The translations under genes were made by a program, and so were the position numbers. From the NCBI GenBank assembly GCA_036583965.1, contig JAZBQD010000062.1, positions 62,001 through 126,000 of the forward strand: a stretch of DNA of 64,000 nt, written 5' to 3'. The notes below the pieces were generated by a model. It was not told the DNA's origin. It was given only the letters and a program-made list of their open reading frames with translations, and made no database searches. Position 1 is the first letter of the stretch, and each line of letters starts with the position of its first letter. Below are positions 1-11,589 of this stretch, piece after piece. The DNA is from Prunella strophiata. Taxonomy: Eukaryota > Chordata > Aves > Passeriformes > Prunellidae.

Positions 1-1644
1 GAGAGTTCCAATGTAGGGGTTGGCATTAAGGTTCTTTCAGGGCTTTCCAGGCCCTCTGACTCTCAGGAGTCCATAGCAAGTATTTTTTTGGTGGAGGACC
101 ATACAAGGGTTTTGCCAGTACGCCATAATTGGCAATTCATAACTGACACCATCTGGCCATACCTAAGAAGGCTTGTAGTTCTTGGCTCCAGTGTCTGGCA
201 AACAGCTTCTTTTCAGCTGCTTCCCAAGCTTCTTTTTTCCTGCAAGATCTCAAAACTAAAATATATTACTGCTTCTTTGCATATTTGTGCCATTTTCTTT
301 GACACCCTGTATCCAGATTGTCCCAAGAAATTTAACAGACTTACAGTGGCATTGAGGCACTTAGCTTCTGTTATGATTGCCGGCAGAATACTTTCCAATT
401 ATTTTTTTTTTTTAGCACAATTAATGTTAGCTGTGCCTTCCACCCAGTGTTTGGATTCCCCCACTGAAAGGCAAACAATTTCTAACTACCTGAGTCAAGG
501 TATTATGGAAAAAAGCATCCTTAAGACTGAGCACCATGAACCATTTGTATTCCCCTTTCAGTGTTGTCAAGAGTGTGTACAGATTAGCTACTACTGAATG
601 AATATCAGGTACTGTTTTATTATTGGCCCTTAAATCTTGTACTAATCTATAACTGGTAATATCGGTGTGTTATATTCTGATTTACACTCTTTCAATAACC
701 CATATTCTAAATTTTTTTCTATGAGCTTCTCCAACTTTTTCTTTGCCTCCCACTTAATAGGATATTGTTTTTGCTTTACTTGTCTGCCTTCAGGTTTGAG
801 AGTAATCTTCACTGGTTTGGCCACCTTTGATCATCCAGGCATCTCAGCTGCCCATACCAACAGGGTTACAGCATTCTCTGCCTGCTCTGGGATTTCTTCC
901 AACTCTTCTGATTCCTGTAGCATTAAATCTTTGCCTTGACAGCTTTTGACTCTGGTGTTTGAATCTGTTTTTCCCCATCCTGGAAAGTTATTTGCGCATC
1001 AAATTTTCCCAATAAATCTCTCCCCAGCAAGGGTGTTGGGCATTCAGGCATACACAAATTAGTGTTTCCCATACTGTTTTTTAAAATTTAAATAGTAATA
1101 GTTGTAAAAAAAGGCCTGTTCTCTTTCCTCCCTGTTGCACCCACAACACTTACAGGTTCTCAGCTAAGTTTTCCTCTGCATGTATTCAGTACGGAGTAAG
1201 TTGTTCTTGTATCAGTTTAAAAAAATTACCTTTTAATTTCCCGGTGATAATGTAACCAGGGGCTCAGTTGAGGATTATTCCCCCAGTCTCCTTCAGGGGA
1301 ATTCTTCATCTTCACTTAGGGTCTTAAGCTTGATGACTTGAAGATCCAGGTTTAGGTTTTCTGTCCAATTTCCCCTGACTTGGGGACACTCCTTTTTCCA
1401 ATGTCCCCTTTCTTTACAAATTGCCAAATACACTTCAGTCACCAACTATCACAACACAAACTGCCAAATATACTTTCAGCCACTAATTAATACAAATTAC
1501 CAAAGTATACTTTAGCCCCCAATTGTTATAATATTCAACCAATTGTTTCCAAGTGAGGGGGGTCCTGAGTTCTAATTGTGGTTTCAAATTCTTTAGCAAC
1601 TCTATCCAGATCTTCTTATCAAAGAAAGGCGATCCCCAGGCTGA

Positions 1645-2068
1645 GAGAATGATTGGCATCTGACTCCATGATTAAGAATGCTGAACAATTGCTTTATTAT
1701 ACTATATTATATTACATTAATACTATACTAAACTAAAGAACATTACTACATACTACTGAATGCTAAAGAATACTATTACATACTACAGAATACTAAAGAA
1801 AAACTCGTGACTCTTTCCAGAGTCCTGACACAGCTTGGCCCTAATTGGCCAATCAATATAAACAAGCATCACCAGTGTCCTATTAACAAATCACCTTCAG
1901 GTAAACAATCTTCCTAACACATTCCACATGTGCAAAACAGGAGCAGAGAACAGAGATAAGAATTGGTTTTCTCTTCTCTGATTTCTCACTGCGTTTCAGC
2001 TTCCCAGGAAAAAAATCCTGGGAGAGGGAATCATGTTCAGAGAATGTGAATACCACATCTTCCCTACA
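1645..2068 (-). mobile_element. Solo-type LTR nested in the provirus
   Basis: The minus strand starts TGTAGGGAAGATG near 2068. Further along it carries a purine-rich stretch and, on the plus strand, an AT-rich block of TACTA-type repeats near 1690-1800. This arrangement resembles avian LTRs with a TTTATT polyadenylation region (seen as CTTTATTATAC on the plus strand at about 1690). It splits the gag part of the surrounding provirus. The left boundary is uncertain and I did not find a clean target-site duplication. Confidence 0.45.
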
Positions 2069-2178
2069 AACTCCTCCCACCTTTCTCCATGATATTAAAT
2101 CCACTATTAAAAATGGGGTTTTTACTCTTACTGGACCATGATTCCCGACCACCTGCTGGAAGGGAGCCATCAGAACTT

Positions 2179-2205
2179 CCCCCCCCCCCCCCCCCCCCCC
2201 CCCCC
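2179..2205. repeat. Poly-C homopolymer, 27 bases
   Basis: An unbroken run of 27 C residues on the plus strand (27 G on the minus strand, which is the sense strand of the provirus). It creates the glycine/proline runs seen in the overlapping short open frames, which are therefore not evidence of genes. The exact length is doubtful in any sequencing technology. Confidence 0.95.
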
Positions 2206-2967
2206 TCATTCTTTGCTGCAGAGCAATCATCAGCTCTAAATCCTTCTCCTCTTGCTTGCGCTTTAAACACCTCTATCCTATGATGCATGCAGAACAACAT
2301 CTCTTCAACCCTTTGCCTTTCTTTTCCTTTTCAAGTGATAAAATTAATGGATCTTGGTGGTCCTCCCACATTCCTTTTGCCCATATGGATGATTTCTTAG
2401 GGTGAAAACCAAGTCAACATAAGGAACTTCATCCCACTTATTTTTTCCTTCTACAAAACAACATTAATAGCAATATGGTGTTATACTGTAAGGTTCCATC
2501 CTTAGGCCACTTCTCTTGATCTTCCAATGTGTAAAGTGGCCACCACTGATTACAATACTTTATAGGTTTTTCTCATGTAAGGGAATCACCCCCAATTTCT
2601 TTCCAATGTTTCAAGATACATTTCAGCAGTGACACCTGTGATACCTTTTTTGAAGTTTTGTTTCCCATTATAACCAATTACCATTTAGGAGCTCCTTAGA
2701 AGGGACTCTAACCCTTCCCTTTTCCTACTTTAGGTACCTTTAAACCAATCCCTGCGTAGCTTTTGCTGCACCTTACAGGCAGGTTAACAGTTAACACCTT
2801 TAAAGTAAAGTAAAGAGTACCTTTATCTTACCAGGGGTCTTGCTCTGATTTCCTTCAGATCAGCGATCAAAGGTTTTCCCTGAGAATCCCTCGGTGCTGG
2901 CTGGAGGTCCTGTGATCCCTCAGATCTGTTGAAATTCAGGAGTATGTTCCACCTGGATTGCCAAAAC

Positions 2968-3388
2968 TGTTACCAAAAATTTGGTAAAATAAAAAAAAAC
3001 TCCTTAGCACCAATGTAGCATTAAGAAGCAGGCATTCTTTATTCAGCTGGATGCACAAGGGGATAGCTCCTCCTAAAGCTGTGCATGCTGAGTACAGGAA
3101 AGTTTCTGTTTATGTACTGTATTTTACATACATATTCATTGATTGTCCCAGAATAAACATACATATGATAATAATTTCCCTGAAATCATTATTATATTTT
3201 CCCTCCCCTTTATGCATGTGTTCTTCTGTCCTGGAGGTCTCTCTGGTGGTCCCTAGTAGTCATAGACCCCAATGTTACAGCTGACATAGTTGACTCGGCA
3301 GGGCACTGGGGCTGGTGAACTTCCAGTTCTCCTTATACAATGGGCATTGTGCAGTTCCATAGACCAGTGGTTTTGGAAGAACAAACAT
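2968..3388 (-). mobile_element. 5' LTR of the left-edge provirus
   Basis: Begins TGTTACC and ends ACAAACA on the plus strand, so it has the TG...CA ends expected of an LTR. A TTTATT (AATAAA on the minus strand) lies near 3040 where an R-region polyadenylation signal would be. Just left of it, in the direction of the provirus, the minus strand reads GTTTTGGCAATCCAGG, the position of a tRNA primer-binding site. I could not assign the tRNA. Length is about 421 bp. Confidence 0.6.
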
Positions 3389-3479
3389 TGTATTAGCTCA
3401 CCAGGTATAGACAATTTATCATCTGGTGTGGGAAATGGAAAGACAGAAACTTCCACAGAGCCAGGAGGGTTTGATCTGC

Positions 3480-3949
3480 AGCCTTGGAAGGAGCATGGAT
3501 TGATATAAAAATAAAGTACACAGACATTAAGTAGAAAAATTATAAACTCATGTTTCTATAGTTGTAAGTAAGAATATACCTTAAGTAAGAAACTGTATTG
3601 GGTAAGATGGTGAAGGGTCTATAGTATAGTAATTTTATGGTATAAAGTTAAGAGTTTAAGAGTTATAACAGAAGCATATGTGTATACATGTGATAATAGC
3701 CCATTGGGTAAAAGTATCCACAGTGCAGTAGAAGTGAGTAAAGGTGATAGGTTAGAAAAGCAAAATAAACCTTGTGGTGACTGTCCATTGGATTAGAAAG
3801 TTATATATTGTCCTGTAACAAAGAACTTGTGACTACTTTGAGCTATGGCAGACTGCTTGCTCCTTTAAAATCTCACGGCCTCTGAGACTGATGTTTATCT
3901 GAGCAATAAATCGTTTTTAACCAGATGATGGTCACATTCCTTCATTACA
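3480..3949 (+). mobile_element. Probable LTR, plus orientation
   Basis: Contains an AATAAA signal at 3905-3910, ends in ATTACA at 3949, and is followed by AAGCGGCGACAAGG, which resembles the leader or primer-site region that follows an ERV LTR. The left boundary is not clear; it may start directly after 3388. No internal coding region follows, so it would be a fragment or a solo LTR with some leader. Confidence 0.4.
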
Positions 3950-4344
3950 AAGCGGCGACAAGGATAATCTGGTAACATTTTCTTTGAATTTTCTAGTAAT
4001 TCTGTTTTTCCTGAAGACTGGGGGTGTGTCTTGGGTACAGAGGCAAGGAAGTGGAGTTTTCAGTGCTGTTTATTCAAATATCATTTATGTCACAGTCATG
4101 GGCATGGTTTTGGCAGGGGAGATTCCATGGCTGGAACCAGAAGGGAGTTCATTTTGTCTGGCTCACTCCAGTGAAAGTATCAGCAGACCTTGGCACTGCA
4201 TGCCTGGTGGGTCTCCTCCCATTTCCCATCCCTCTAGGATGCTTCTGCAAGGCAAGGGGGTTGAGAAGAGGCAACGGGGCTGCTCCTGAGCCACAGTGCT
4301 GAAGTGACAGCTCCAAACTACAACCTGGACCGATGGGGCCAGGG

Positions 4345-4665
4345 CACAGTTTTGTAAGATCAAGTTCAACTGCTAACCCAGTACTGCCATGTTCACCACT
4401 AAACCATGTCCCCAAGTGCCACATCTACATACCCCCTGAACACTTTCAGGGATTGTTGTAGGATGGCTCCACCACTTTCCTGGGCAGCCTGTTCCAATGC
4501 CTGACCACCCTTTCAAGTGAAGAAAAATTTTCCTAATATCTAATCCAAACCTCCCCTGGCACAACTTGAGGTCATTTCGTCTTCTCACTTGTTACCTGGG
4601 AGAAGAGACCAATCCCCACCTTGCTACAACCTCCTTTCAGATATGAGCTGCTTTATCGCAAACAA
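4345..4665 (-). mobile_element. CR1 LINE fragment (3' end part)
   Basis: The plus strand shows the reverse complement of the CR1 3' region: TTCAACTGCTAACCC, then ACCACTAAACCATGTCCC, GGGCAGCCTGTTCCAATGCC, and TTTCCTAATATCTAATCC. The fragment is truncated at both ends and degraded. Confidence 0.8.
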
Positions 4666-6727
4666 TATTTATCTGTAAAGGACTACTTTTGACCTGCAGC
4701 AAAACCATCTGTATTTTGACCAGTTAGCCCAAACAGAGATGGAAAGAGGAGAAAAATGGCTGTGCAATAAAAGGCATTTTGCCTGGATTGTAGATGCCCT
4801 GGATTCAACTGCTACCTCTGCAAGATTTTCAGCATAACAAAGAGCATCTCTTTTATGCTGCTCCTATCTCTTCCCATCTATATAATAAAATAATAATGCT
4901 TATTTTTAATTGCTTTTTACAGCATGAATTACAAAATACATTGTTCCTCAGGAAGGCAATAAAAATGTTCACAAATCATCTTGAGACAGGAGTCAATGTC
5001 TAAGTAAATTCAGTAATGGGAAATGCTCAGATCTTACAGTAATAAAAATATCAAGAGACTGATGAGGATCTAAGAAGGTTTTTTTCATCTGTAATTGCCC
5101 AGATGTCACAGCTACTTTGCTCTTTCCATTACCTTTTTACTAACACAGGAATTACATTAATTCAGTCACTTTGAATTTCCTATTCAGCCCACCATTTTAT
5201 TGTAAAATGTGTAAAATTCCATTAAATAAGGGCTACCATCCAGCTTGAAAATAAAAAGAGAAACATCTGAGTCCAAATTTCCTGGAAAGTGAGATTTTAA
5301 ATAATCTGGACAGCTCTCTAACATTTTCATTTTTTGTAAGGCATGTGCCACCTTTAGGAAGTGAACAGCAGAGGAACAAGGTCAGCTGTGAAATTGGCCA
5401 ACAACTCACCAATGTGCAGCTCCAGAAGCTCCGCATCTCCCAGATGTTTGCAGTGGTTGATAGCAAAATTATATTGGAGGTCCTAGAGAGACTCCCTTCC
5501 CTTTCCTGCAGCTGCCCACCACTTTGAGACATGAGAACAGCTCAGCTCTCCCTCCTGCACCTCCAGGACTGAGTGATGGCCCTTCTCTGTCCACCTGGCA
5601 GTTTTAAAGGGACTCAAAATCTTTGCTCTTTACTCTTTGTATAAGCATTTTATGGCTCACTTGATAAGAAATAACTGAAAAGGAGAGGAAGGAAGGTGAG
5701 AGGTGACAGATGGACAGCCAGATGGAAGACTCACATAACCTGTATTTCTTTGGCAGCCTAAACTAACCTCCAAGCCAGCAGTGAAAAACAGTTTTGAGGT
5801 CCGGCCCAGCTGTGATGCAATGTGACAGCACAAAGAGACAGGTAGCAATTGTGGCATGACAGGGCATCAACAAGCCCATGGTGCCATCCCAAATCTCAGC
5901 TGGGATCTACATTGCTGCTCATCAATGCACTAAGAGCTAAAACAAGCTCTTTAAGGAGTGAGATGACAAAATCTGCTGTGGAAGAGCAGCAGCTTAAACA
6001 GGTAAGGATGTGTTTAACATAAAGGCAAGGCAATGCCTACACAAGATAAGAGATTTATATGTGTTAGTTTCCTCTCCCTGTCTCATAGAAATGACTGGTT
6101 TAATAAAGCCTGTGAATCTGCAGCACAGTTAAGCAAAATCATCCTGGAGCTGAAAAACTTCAGGTGCCCTGTGTGTGATGCATGCTGCACACGAGGGTAA
6201 CTCAAGGACAGTGCTTTTAAGAGAAAGATTTGCAGCTGCTTTGACCTTGCATGCACTTTAAAATAAGCCATATGACTGTGCCCAGCATATAAATATTTTG
6301 TGGAGATGTAATTTTCTAACAGTAAATTTCTCACAATCAGCAGATGACCCAGCCGTTACTTCCAACATAAGCAGGCAGGCTCAGCATCCCACCATGAATA
6401 AACCTTTGGGAGCTCATGAAAGGCATATCTATCACTGCTGAGACAGATCTGGGGCTCTGTTCATATATAACTCAGTAAAAGTCCACATAAACTCACTAGA
6501 CTTCCTGTGCACATGCTAGTTATAGGAAGACAGGTACATTGGACCTCTGCTGCCAATCTGCCACTCCTATTCCACATCAGGTTGAATGAGCTAAAACCCA
6601 AGGGATTGGGGCTACAAGGCACTAATTGCTCCTTCTTTCATAGAAATTTCCTACAACTTCCTAAGCTACAAGTGGGGCAGAGATAAGATGGAAAGGATGT
6701 TTTCTTCTGTGCTGGGGGGAAGAGAGT
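4666..6727. other. Intergenic DNA, no gene recognised
   Basis: About 2 kb of AT-rich DNA. There is a 60-residue open frame at 5345-5527 (+) and a 99-residue frame at 5233-5532 (-), but they overlap on opposite strands, resemble no protein I know and have no exon context. I see no RNA gene or clear repeat here. Confidence 0.5.
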
Positions 6728-7420
6728 GTTTTGCCAGTGGGCAGGGTCAGCACAAAAGACACAGACACCAACTTAAGGAATAAGTGTAATTTACTATCAT
6801 GTAAAACTGCAAAGAATTACAAAAGGATAAGCTAAGCAATGCACCTAATCATTACTACAAAAGATTGCTTAAAGTGATTAAGAAAGATACATCACCAGTT
6901 CCCCTAGTACTTAACTATCATCCAGAGCTGCACATCGACTGGGGGAAGCTGTCACAGCGAAGGACTGGAGAACCATTCCCAGTAACTGGGAAATCCTGCA
7001 GGTGCATCCACCTACAGGCAAAAAGGCTTCTCTGACTTTGCTGTGAGAGGGTACTGTTTTTATACTCTTGAATAAACAAGCTACCATAACTTCTAGTGCA
7101 GGAACATCTGGTTTCTTTCTCCTATTGGGTTTCTCCCAAAGCCTGGCCAGGGCTTAAGAAGGAACCAAGGGAGTTGTCTTTGATCCTATACCCCCAAACA
7201 AGGCCAAATGTGGCCTTGTCTGGTTTCTAAATATGGAAAGGTAAATACATGTTTTGCCAATGAGAGGATACATATATCATATTGCTAATAGTGCTTTGTT
7301 AATGAGTGGATACATATAACATTTGGTTGGAAGGTTCATCCAGAGGTCAACGTTGGCTCAAGGCCTGTTGTTCAGGCCTTAGTACTTCAGAGTCATAGAA
7401 AATAGAAAACAATTCAATTT
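6728..7420 (-). mobile_element. Possible LTR, minus orientation
   Basis: Starts with TGTTTTGCCAGTGGGC. It has the AT-rich block followed by a GC-richer central part and a TATA-like ACTGTTTTTATACTC near 7050 that many avian LTRs in this window show when read in reverse. The right boundary was not determined and no target-site duplication was found. It could also be an unclassified intergenic repeat. Confidence 0.35.
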
Positions 7421-8230
7421 CCATAGACTATAATATGTAGCAAAACAATGGTCTCACTAAAACAGTGGGGGAAAATGGTATTGCTCCCTGGTCCTGGCTA
7501 ACACCTGCTCCCAAAGAATGCTACTCACTATGTCTATAGCACCAGACCCACAATATCCAGCATTTCTCTCCCCAAAGTTCACACCAAGCCTAGGGAGGGG
7601 ACAGTACAGCACTGTAGAGGTCTCAGCTCTGTTATACAAAATATAATACAACCACTGAAAGAGTCACTGTCCCAGTGAGGGGATGGGCTGCCCATCCAGC
7701 AGGTCCAGAACTCAAAAGACTGATGGACACCAGAGACGCAAAACACCAAAGGGGTTTTGTAATCTGCTCTCCTGGGTCCATTGGTTCTTAGAAGTGAAAT
7801 TACAGCTGTTTCTACACTATGGGAGACTGAAGCACTGACCCTACTTGGTCCTTGTCCTAGGGTGACCAAGAGAGTCCTAAAAAGAAACTGAGCACAGAAT
7901 TAAAGATTTCATTGACTACTGGAATGACCAGACACAAAAATGGTAAAAGTCTTTAAACCCAAAAATTTTAAGCCCTAGATCAAAATCCCAGTATGAATTC
8001 ATCTTTCATGGCAGTTTATGCCATTTTGTATTTTTAACTTTGATTGATGATCCCGTCTGAGTGTCTTTTAAACCCTCCATGGCAGCTATTGCATTTTGGT
8101 GAATTCTAACCAAATTTGTCAAGAGATTAAGGATCTCAAATAAAGGAAGTCATCACAAATTTAATGAAAATCAGTTCTTGGGTGCAGTGTCCTCACTGAT
8201 CAAAAGACTTCAACAGGAACTTAACGACTA
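7421..8230. other. Intergenic DNA, no gene recognised
   Basis: No supported gene. A 96-residue minus-strand frame at 7579-7869 and a 64-residue one at 7457-7651 overlap each other in different frames and match nothing I recognise. The patchy GC content suggests degraded retroelement sequence, but I cannot name it. Confidence 0.4.
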
Positions 8231-8234
8231 CTCA

Positions 8235-8429
8235 AAGGGTGGTAAAACACTGGTGCAGGTTGCCCAGAGAAGCTGTGGCTGCCCCATCCCTGGAAGTGTT
8301 CAAGGCCAGGTTGAATGAAGCTCTGAGCAACCTGGTCTAATGGAAGGTTCCCTGGCCATGGCAAGAGGATTGGAATGGAATAATCTTTAAGGTTCCTGCC
8401 AACTCCAACCATTCTATGATTCTATGACT
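8235..8429 (+). mobile_element. CR1 LINE fragment with intact 3' tail
   Basis: Plus-strand CR1 3' end. It contains GGTTGCCCAGAGAAGCTGTGG, CCTGGAAGTGTTCAAGGCCAG, and ends CCATTCTATGATTCTATGA, the 8-bp tail repeat that marks CR1 3' ends. It is heavily 5'-truncated, as is usual for CR1. Confidence 0.92.
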
Positions 8430-9103
8430 CTTGAGCCTGATGTATGGGCTTAGTACCAAAAACATGCTCTTCTATCAGCTGCCTCTTGGTAAGTGGTACT
8501 CAGGGGCATCAAAAGTGGTGAGGTTGATGGCATTTATACCTGCTGGGACCTTCTGGGGTGGGAAAAGGGATCAGAAAATGACCCTAGTGAAGGTGACTGT
8601 GGTCTCAAGGCACAGGCTTGTAGGATGCAAGTCTATAAGAAAGCAGACTTCATCGGTTATGCTGCTCCCAGAACAATTGTTCCACAAGACAAGTAACAAA
8701 ATTAGTAATTAAGAAGATTCTCAACCTGAGAGAATTAGTGCCTCTGATCTATAATAAACCTATTAGAAACCTCAATGGCAGATTGCGCTGCCACAGAAAA
8801 AAAAGTCAGCAGAGATTTTAGTGCCCTGTCCTTACTAAATCCTCACCTAAGCCAGGTTAAAAAATAGCAATCAGATGGGTTGAATACTGATTTCAAAACC
8901 ATTATCATGGTACCAAGCACTGAAAAAATTTAGCAACGTTGCATATTTCTTAAGGTAAGTTCTTTCCCAGGATACTGAATTTACAGATAAAAGCAATAAA
9001 CCAGCAGAATTAAATTATACATTAATGAAACTCACTGTGCATTATTAGAAAGCAGTTACTCTGAGACAACAAGAATTATATTTATAGTGGTGTATGGTGA
9101 TAC
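8430..9103. other. Intergenic DNA, no gene recognised
   Basis: AT-rich. Two overlapping plus-strand frames (93 and 67 residues, 8431-8712) have no family resemblance and lie directly after a CR1 tail. I see nothing else. Confidence 0.4.
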
Positions 9104-9764
9104 TGTCCCGAATTGCAAGATAAGTGTGTATTCTATTTGCCATCTGTTAGAGATGTGGCAGTTATCTTCTGTTAATTGAGCAGTTTTCTTTATCTCTTCC
9201 ACAAACCAATCCTCCCTCTGGGAAATATCTTCTGTTAATGAGTGTCACTGCATGACTGATAAAAACTGTATAATCCATTGTGAGATGCTCCGCCCAGGGG
9301 GAGGAGCCAAGCATTCCTTCCTGGATTTAATCTGAGCATTTGGGACACCAGGGCAGCATTTCCACTGGATTCCCAGAGGAAGACCAGGCCCATCTACACC
9401 ACCACTGGATCTTCAGAGAAAGACTACACCCTTCTACAGGATCACTGCTTCAACAGAACCATATCTATCAGTTCAGGAGGACTGCAGCCACCATTTCAAT
9501 TGGACTGCTACCAACACCCTGACCAACAGGGTATCAGGTCATATTCTGACTCTGTCAGTGTTGTTTTGTATTACTGCATTGTTTATTTTGGTTTTTTAAA
9601 ATTTTCTTCCCTAATAAAGAACTGTTATTCCTGCTCCCATATCTTTGCCCGAGAGCCCCTTAATTTCAAAATTATAACAATTCGGAGGGAGGGGGTTTAC
9701 AGTTTCCAGTTCAGGGGAGGCTCCTGCCTTTCTTAGCAGACACCTGTCTTTTCAAACCAAGACA
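9104..9764 (+). mobile_element. Solo LTR, sense to SREK1 and upstream of its promoter
   Basis: Starts TGTCCCGAATTGC and ends CCAAGACA. Inside are GATGCTCCGCCCAGGGGGAG (GC-box-like), a TATA-like GGATTTAATC near 9325, an AATAAAGAACTG polyadenylation signal near 9615, and a GC-rich U5. This layout (U3, R, U5) is a complete LTR of about 661 bp. The 5-bp flanks GATAC and GATTT are only partly alike, so the target duplication is unsure. The terminal 150 bp are also present, inverted, at 55038-55190. There is no internal region beside it, hence a solo LTR. It lies about 1.8 kb before the SREK1 CpG island. Confidence 0.75.
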
Positions 9765-10664
9765 GATTTTAATAGTTTTGTTAACATTATCTACTTTTCC
9801 ATAGACTTAAAAAGAATTATCCATAATAGTGGTAGTTACGGTAGCATCTTAAAAATTGCTGGCTTTCTGCCATTGTAATTCCCTCTTCAATCATCTGCAA
9901 TTTTCAACCTTTTTCTTACCTATTAGGTTGTGATTTTTCAGTGGAGAACCACACACACTAGTATTTTGCAAGAAGGATACAGGGAATATGGAGGAAATAT
10001 TTTATTCAGTACAGGGAAAAATATTTTAAAAATTATTTTACTTTATATAAGAGCTACTGAGTCAAAACTTGATCTGGAAATAATTCTGCTCCCTCAGGGG
10101 ACCAGACAGCACAGATGGGCTCCATCAAGGAGAAGAGCAATGGGTGATGCTTAATCATGACAATGTCTTCTGGGGAAGCCTGCTCTGATTTTACTTCTCC
10201 CCCTGATTCCTGTTAAGGGCTGTTAGGACAGGCTTCACTCTGTTCTGGTGTACTGCAAGTTGTTTAAATAATCCATGAAAGAACTTAAAAGGATCAGAGC
10301 AAAACAGAGATGAAGTTTGGGAGCACAGGCTCAGGGGATTTTGGAGGGATTTGGAGGTGAGGCTGAACACAAGCAACCTTGAAAATCCATTTTGTCAGTT
10401 CAAGTCTAGGGTATGGAAGGTTTTAAAAGCTAAAATATTCATGTCTGTAACATTAAGTCTTTTAGTGCCAAGATACAAAGTTCTTTAACACCTAAGCAAG
10501 ACTGCAGTTAGATCCTTAATATTGATCACTCACATGCATAGTGCTCATTTTCTCCAGTCAATTTAACTTTTAAGGAGAACTTGAACTGTTACTCCAGGTA
10601 AAATCAATTTAATTGTTATAAATTCCCAGTCAAGTTATAAAGAAATTTGTCCCAAAGTGGATCC
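9765..10664. other. Intergenic DNA, no gene recognised
   Basis: About 900 bp of AT-rich sequence. Short frames at 9930-10154 (+) and 10191-10376 (-) have no recognisable motifs. I see no RNA gene or known repeat. Confidence 0.4.
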
Positions 10665-11289
10665 TTTCACCTGGTGTACAAGAGGCCAATCCACACACTG
10701 AGTCGAAGTATTTGATTTATTTACAGTCCTGTGCAGAAAGGGGAGCTGGGTGGCAAATGCACAAAGCCAGCACGATGAATATCAAAATTTTTAACTATAC
10801 ATTTCAGCAAACAAAGGAATTAGTGTTCATTAGCTACAAGTTACATAGTTCTCTTATTAATTAGTATTCTATCTTATATTGGTTAATGAGTCTCTCCATG
10901 CTGATTAGTCTGCATGCTCAGTCTCTCTTTTTTTGGGTCGGTGGTCCATGAGTCAGTGGTTGTGATCTCCCCCTGCAACAATTACCTTTTACCCAGTCTG
11001 TGCTAATTTCAGCACAGTTGCTGAGTTGGGTTTATTAATATCTTCTTTATCTTGAGAGTTCTGCCAAATGTCCTAATGGCTAATAAATGCTGCATTCTTT
11101 GTGTCCACTATCAGTGGTTCATCCTATTTATCAAGCTTTGTTAATCTCCCCCTAGGTCTGAGATCATTGAAGCATGTCAAGCCCCAAACCTTAACTAGGC
11201 AATTCTACTGACAAGTAATTTATCTCTCTAACACCTGGACATCAAAAACCATTAACAACTTATTCCATTACAACTCTTCTCGTCTAACA
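10665..11289 (-). mobile_element. Solo LTR, same family as 15296-15859
   Basis: Shares long stretches, in the same order and orientation, with the element at 15296-15859: TCACCTGGTGTAC, GGGAGCTGGGTGGCAAATGCAC, GTGGTTGTGATCTCCCCCTG, AATTACCTTTTACCCAG, CTCCCCCTAGGTCTG, and CATGTCAAGCCCCAAACC. The ends are TT...CA where the partner has TG...CA, so the first base pair is probably mutated. The plus strand shows TTTATTTACAG near 10715, an inverted polyadenylation region. The flanks do not match, so no target duplication can be read. Confidence 0.65.
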
Positions 11290-11589
11290 TAGAGCAAGTT
11301 TTCAAGGGTTTACTCCCTAGGATAATTAAACTGCCGCTTATTGAACTCAGCTTCCAAAAGAGCACTTAAATTGTGAATCTATTTTTCCTTCCATTTCCTG
11401 TGGGCATGTTTTAATTTTCTGGCAGAGCATTCAGTGAATTTCATGCCAAATCGACTAACAGAGCTAAACATGACCTATTAAAGATGAGGTTTTGTACCTA
11501 GACTCTTTGGTATTCCAGTTTTAAAATAATAAGCCTTTTGCTTTGCTAAAGGACAAGGAAACCAGTTTACAAAGTACTCAGACCCTGTT

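Larger units (their letters stand above)
1..2967 (-). mobile_element. Gammaretrovirus-like endogenous provirus, gag-pol remnant, cut by left window edge
   Basis: Internal region of an old ERV read right to left. On the minus strand, 1375-1425 encodes a single CCHC zinc knuckle (C-K-E-R-G-H-W-K-K-E-C), the nucleocapsid signature at the end of gag. About 950-1040 encodes a short Leu-Gly-Arg-Asp-Leu motif typical of the protease end, and 520-824 encodes the start of reverse transcriptase, including a 60-residue open piece at 642-824. One Cys-His box and the gag-protease-RT order fit a class I (gamma-like) ERV. The frames are broken by stops and shifts and no long pol frame survives. The 5' LTR adjoins at 2968-3388. 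The rest of pol, any env and the 3' LTR would lie left of the window. The gag part (about 1440-2960) is poorly recognisable and is interrupted by an LTR and a poly-C run. It cannot make intact protein as it stands. Confidence 0.72.

Noticed and set aside
88..597. 169-residue open frame (+)
   Set aside because: Antisense to the provirus RT region; no motif.
2064..2300. Poly-Gly / poly-Pro proteins around 2180
   Set aside because: Produced by the 27-base C run.
5345..5527. Possible exon of an unknown gene upstream of SREK1
   Set aside because: 60-residue frame with no recognisable family, no paired splice sites and no neighbouring exon.
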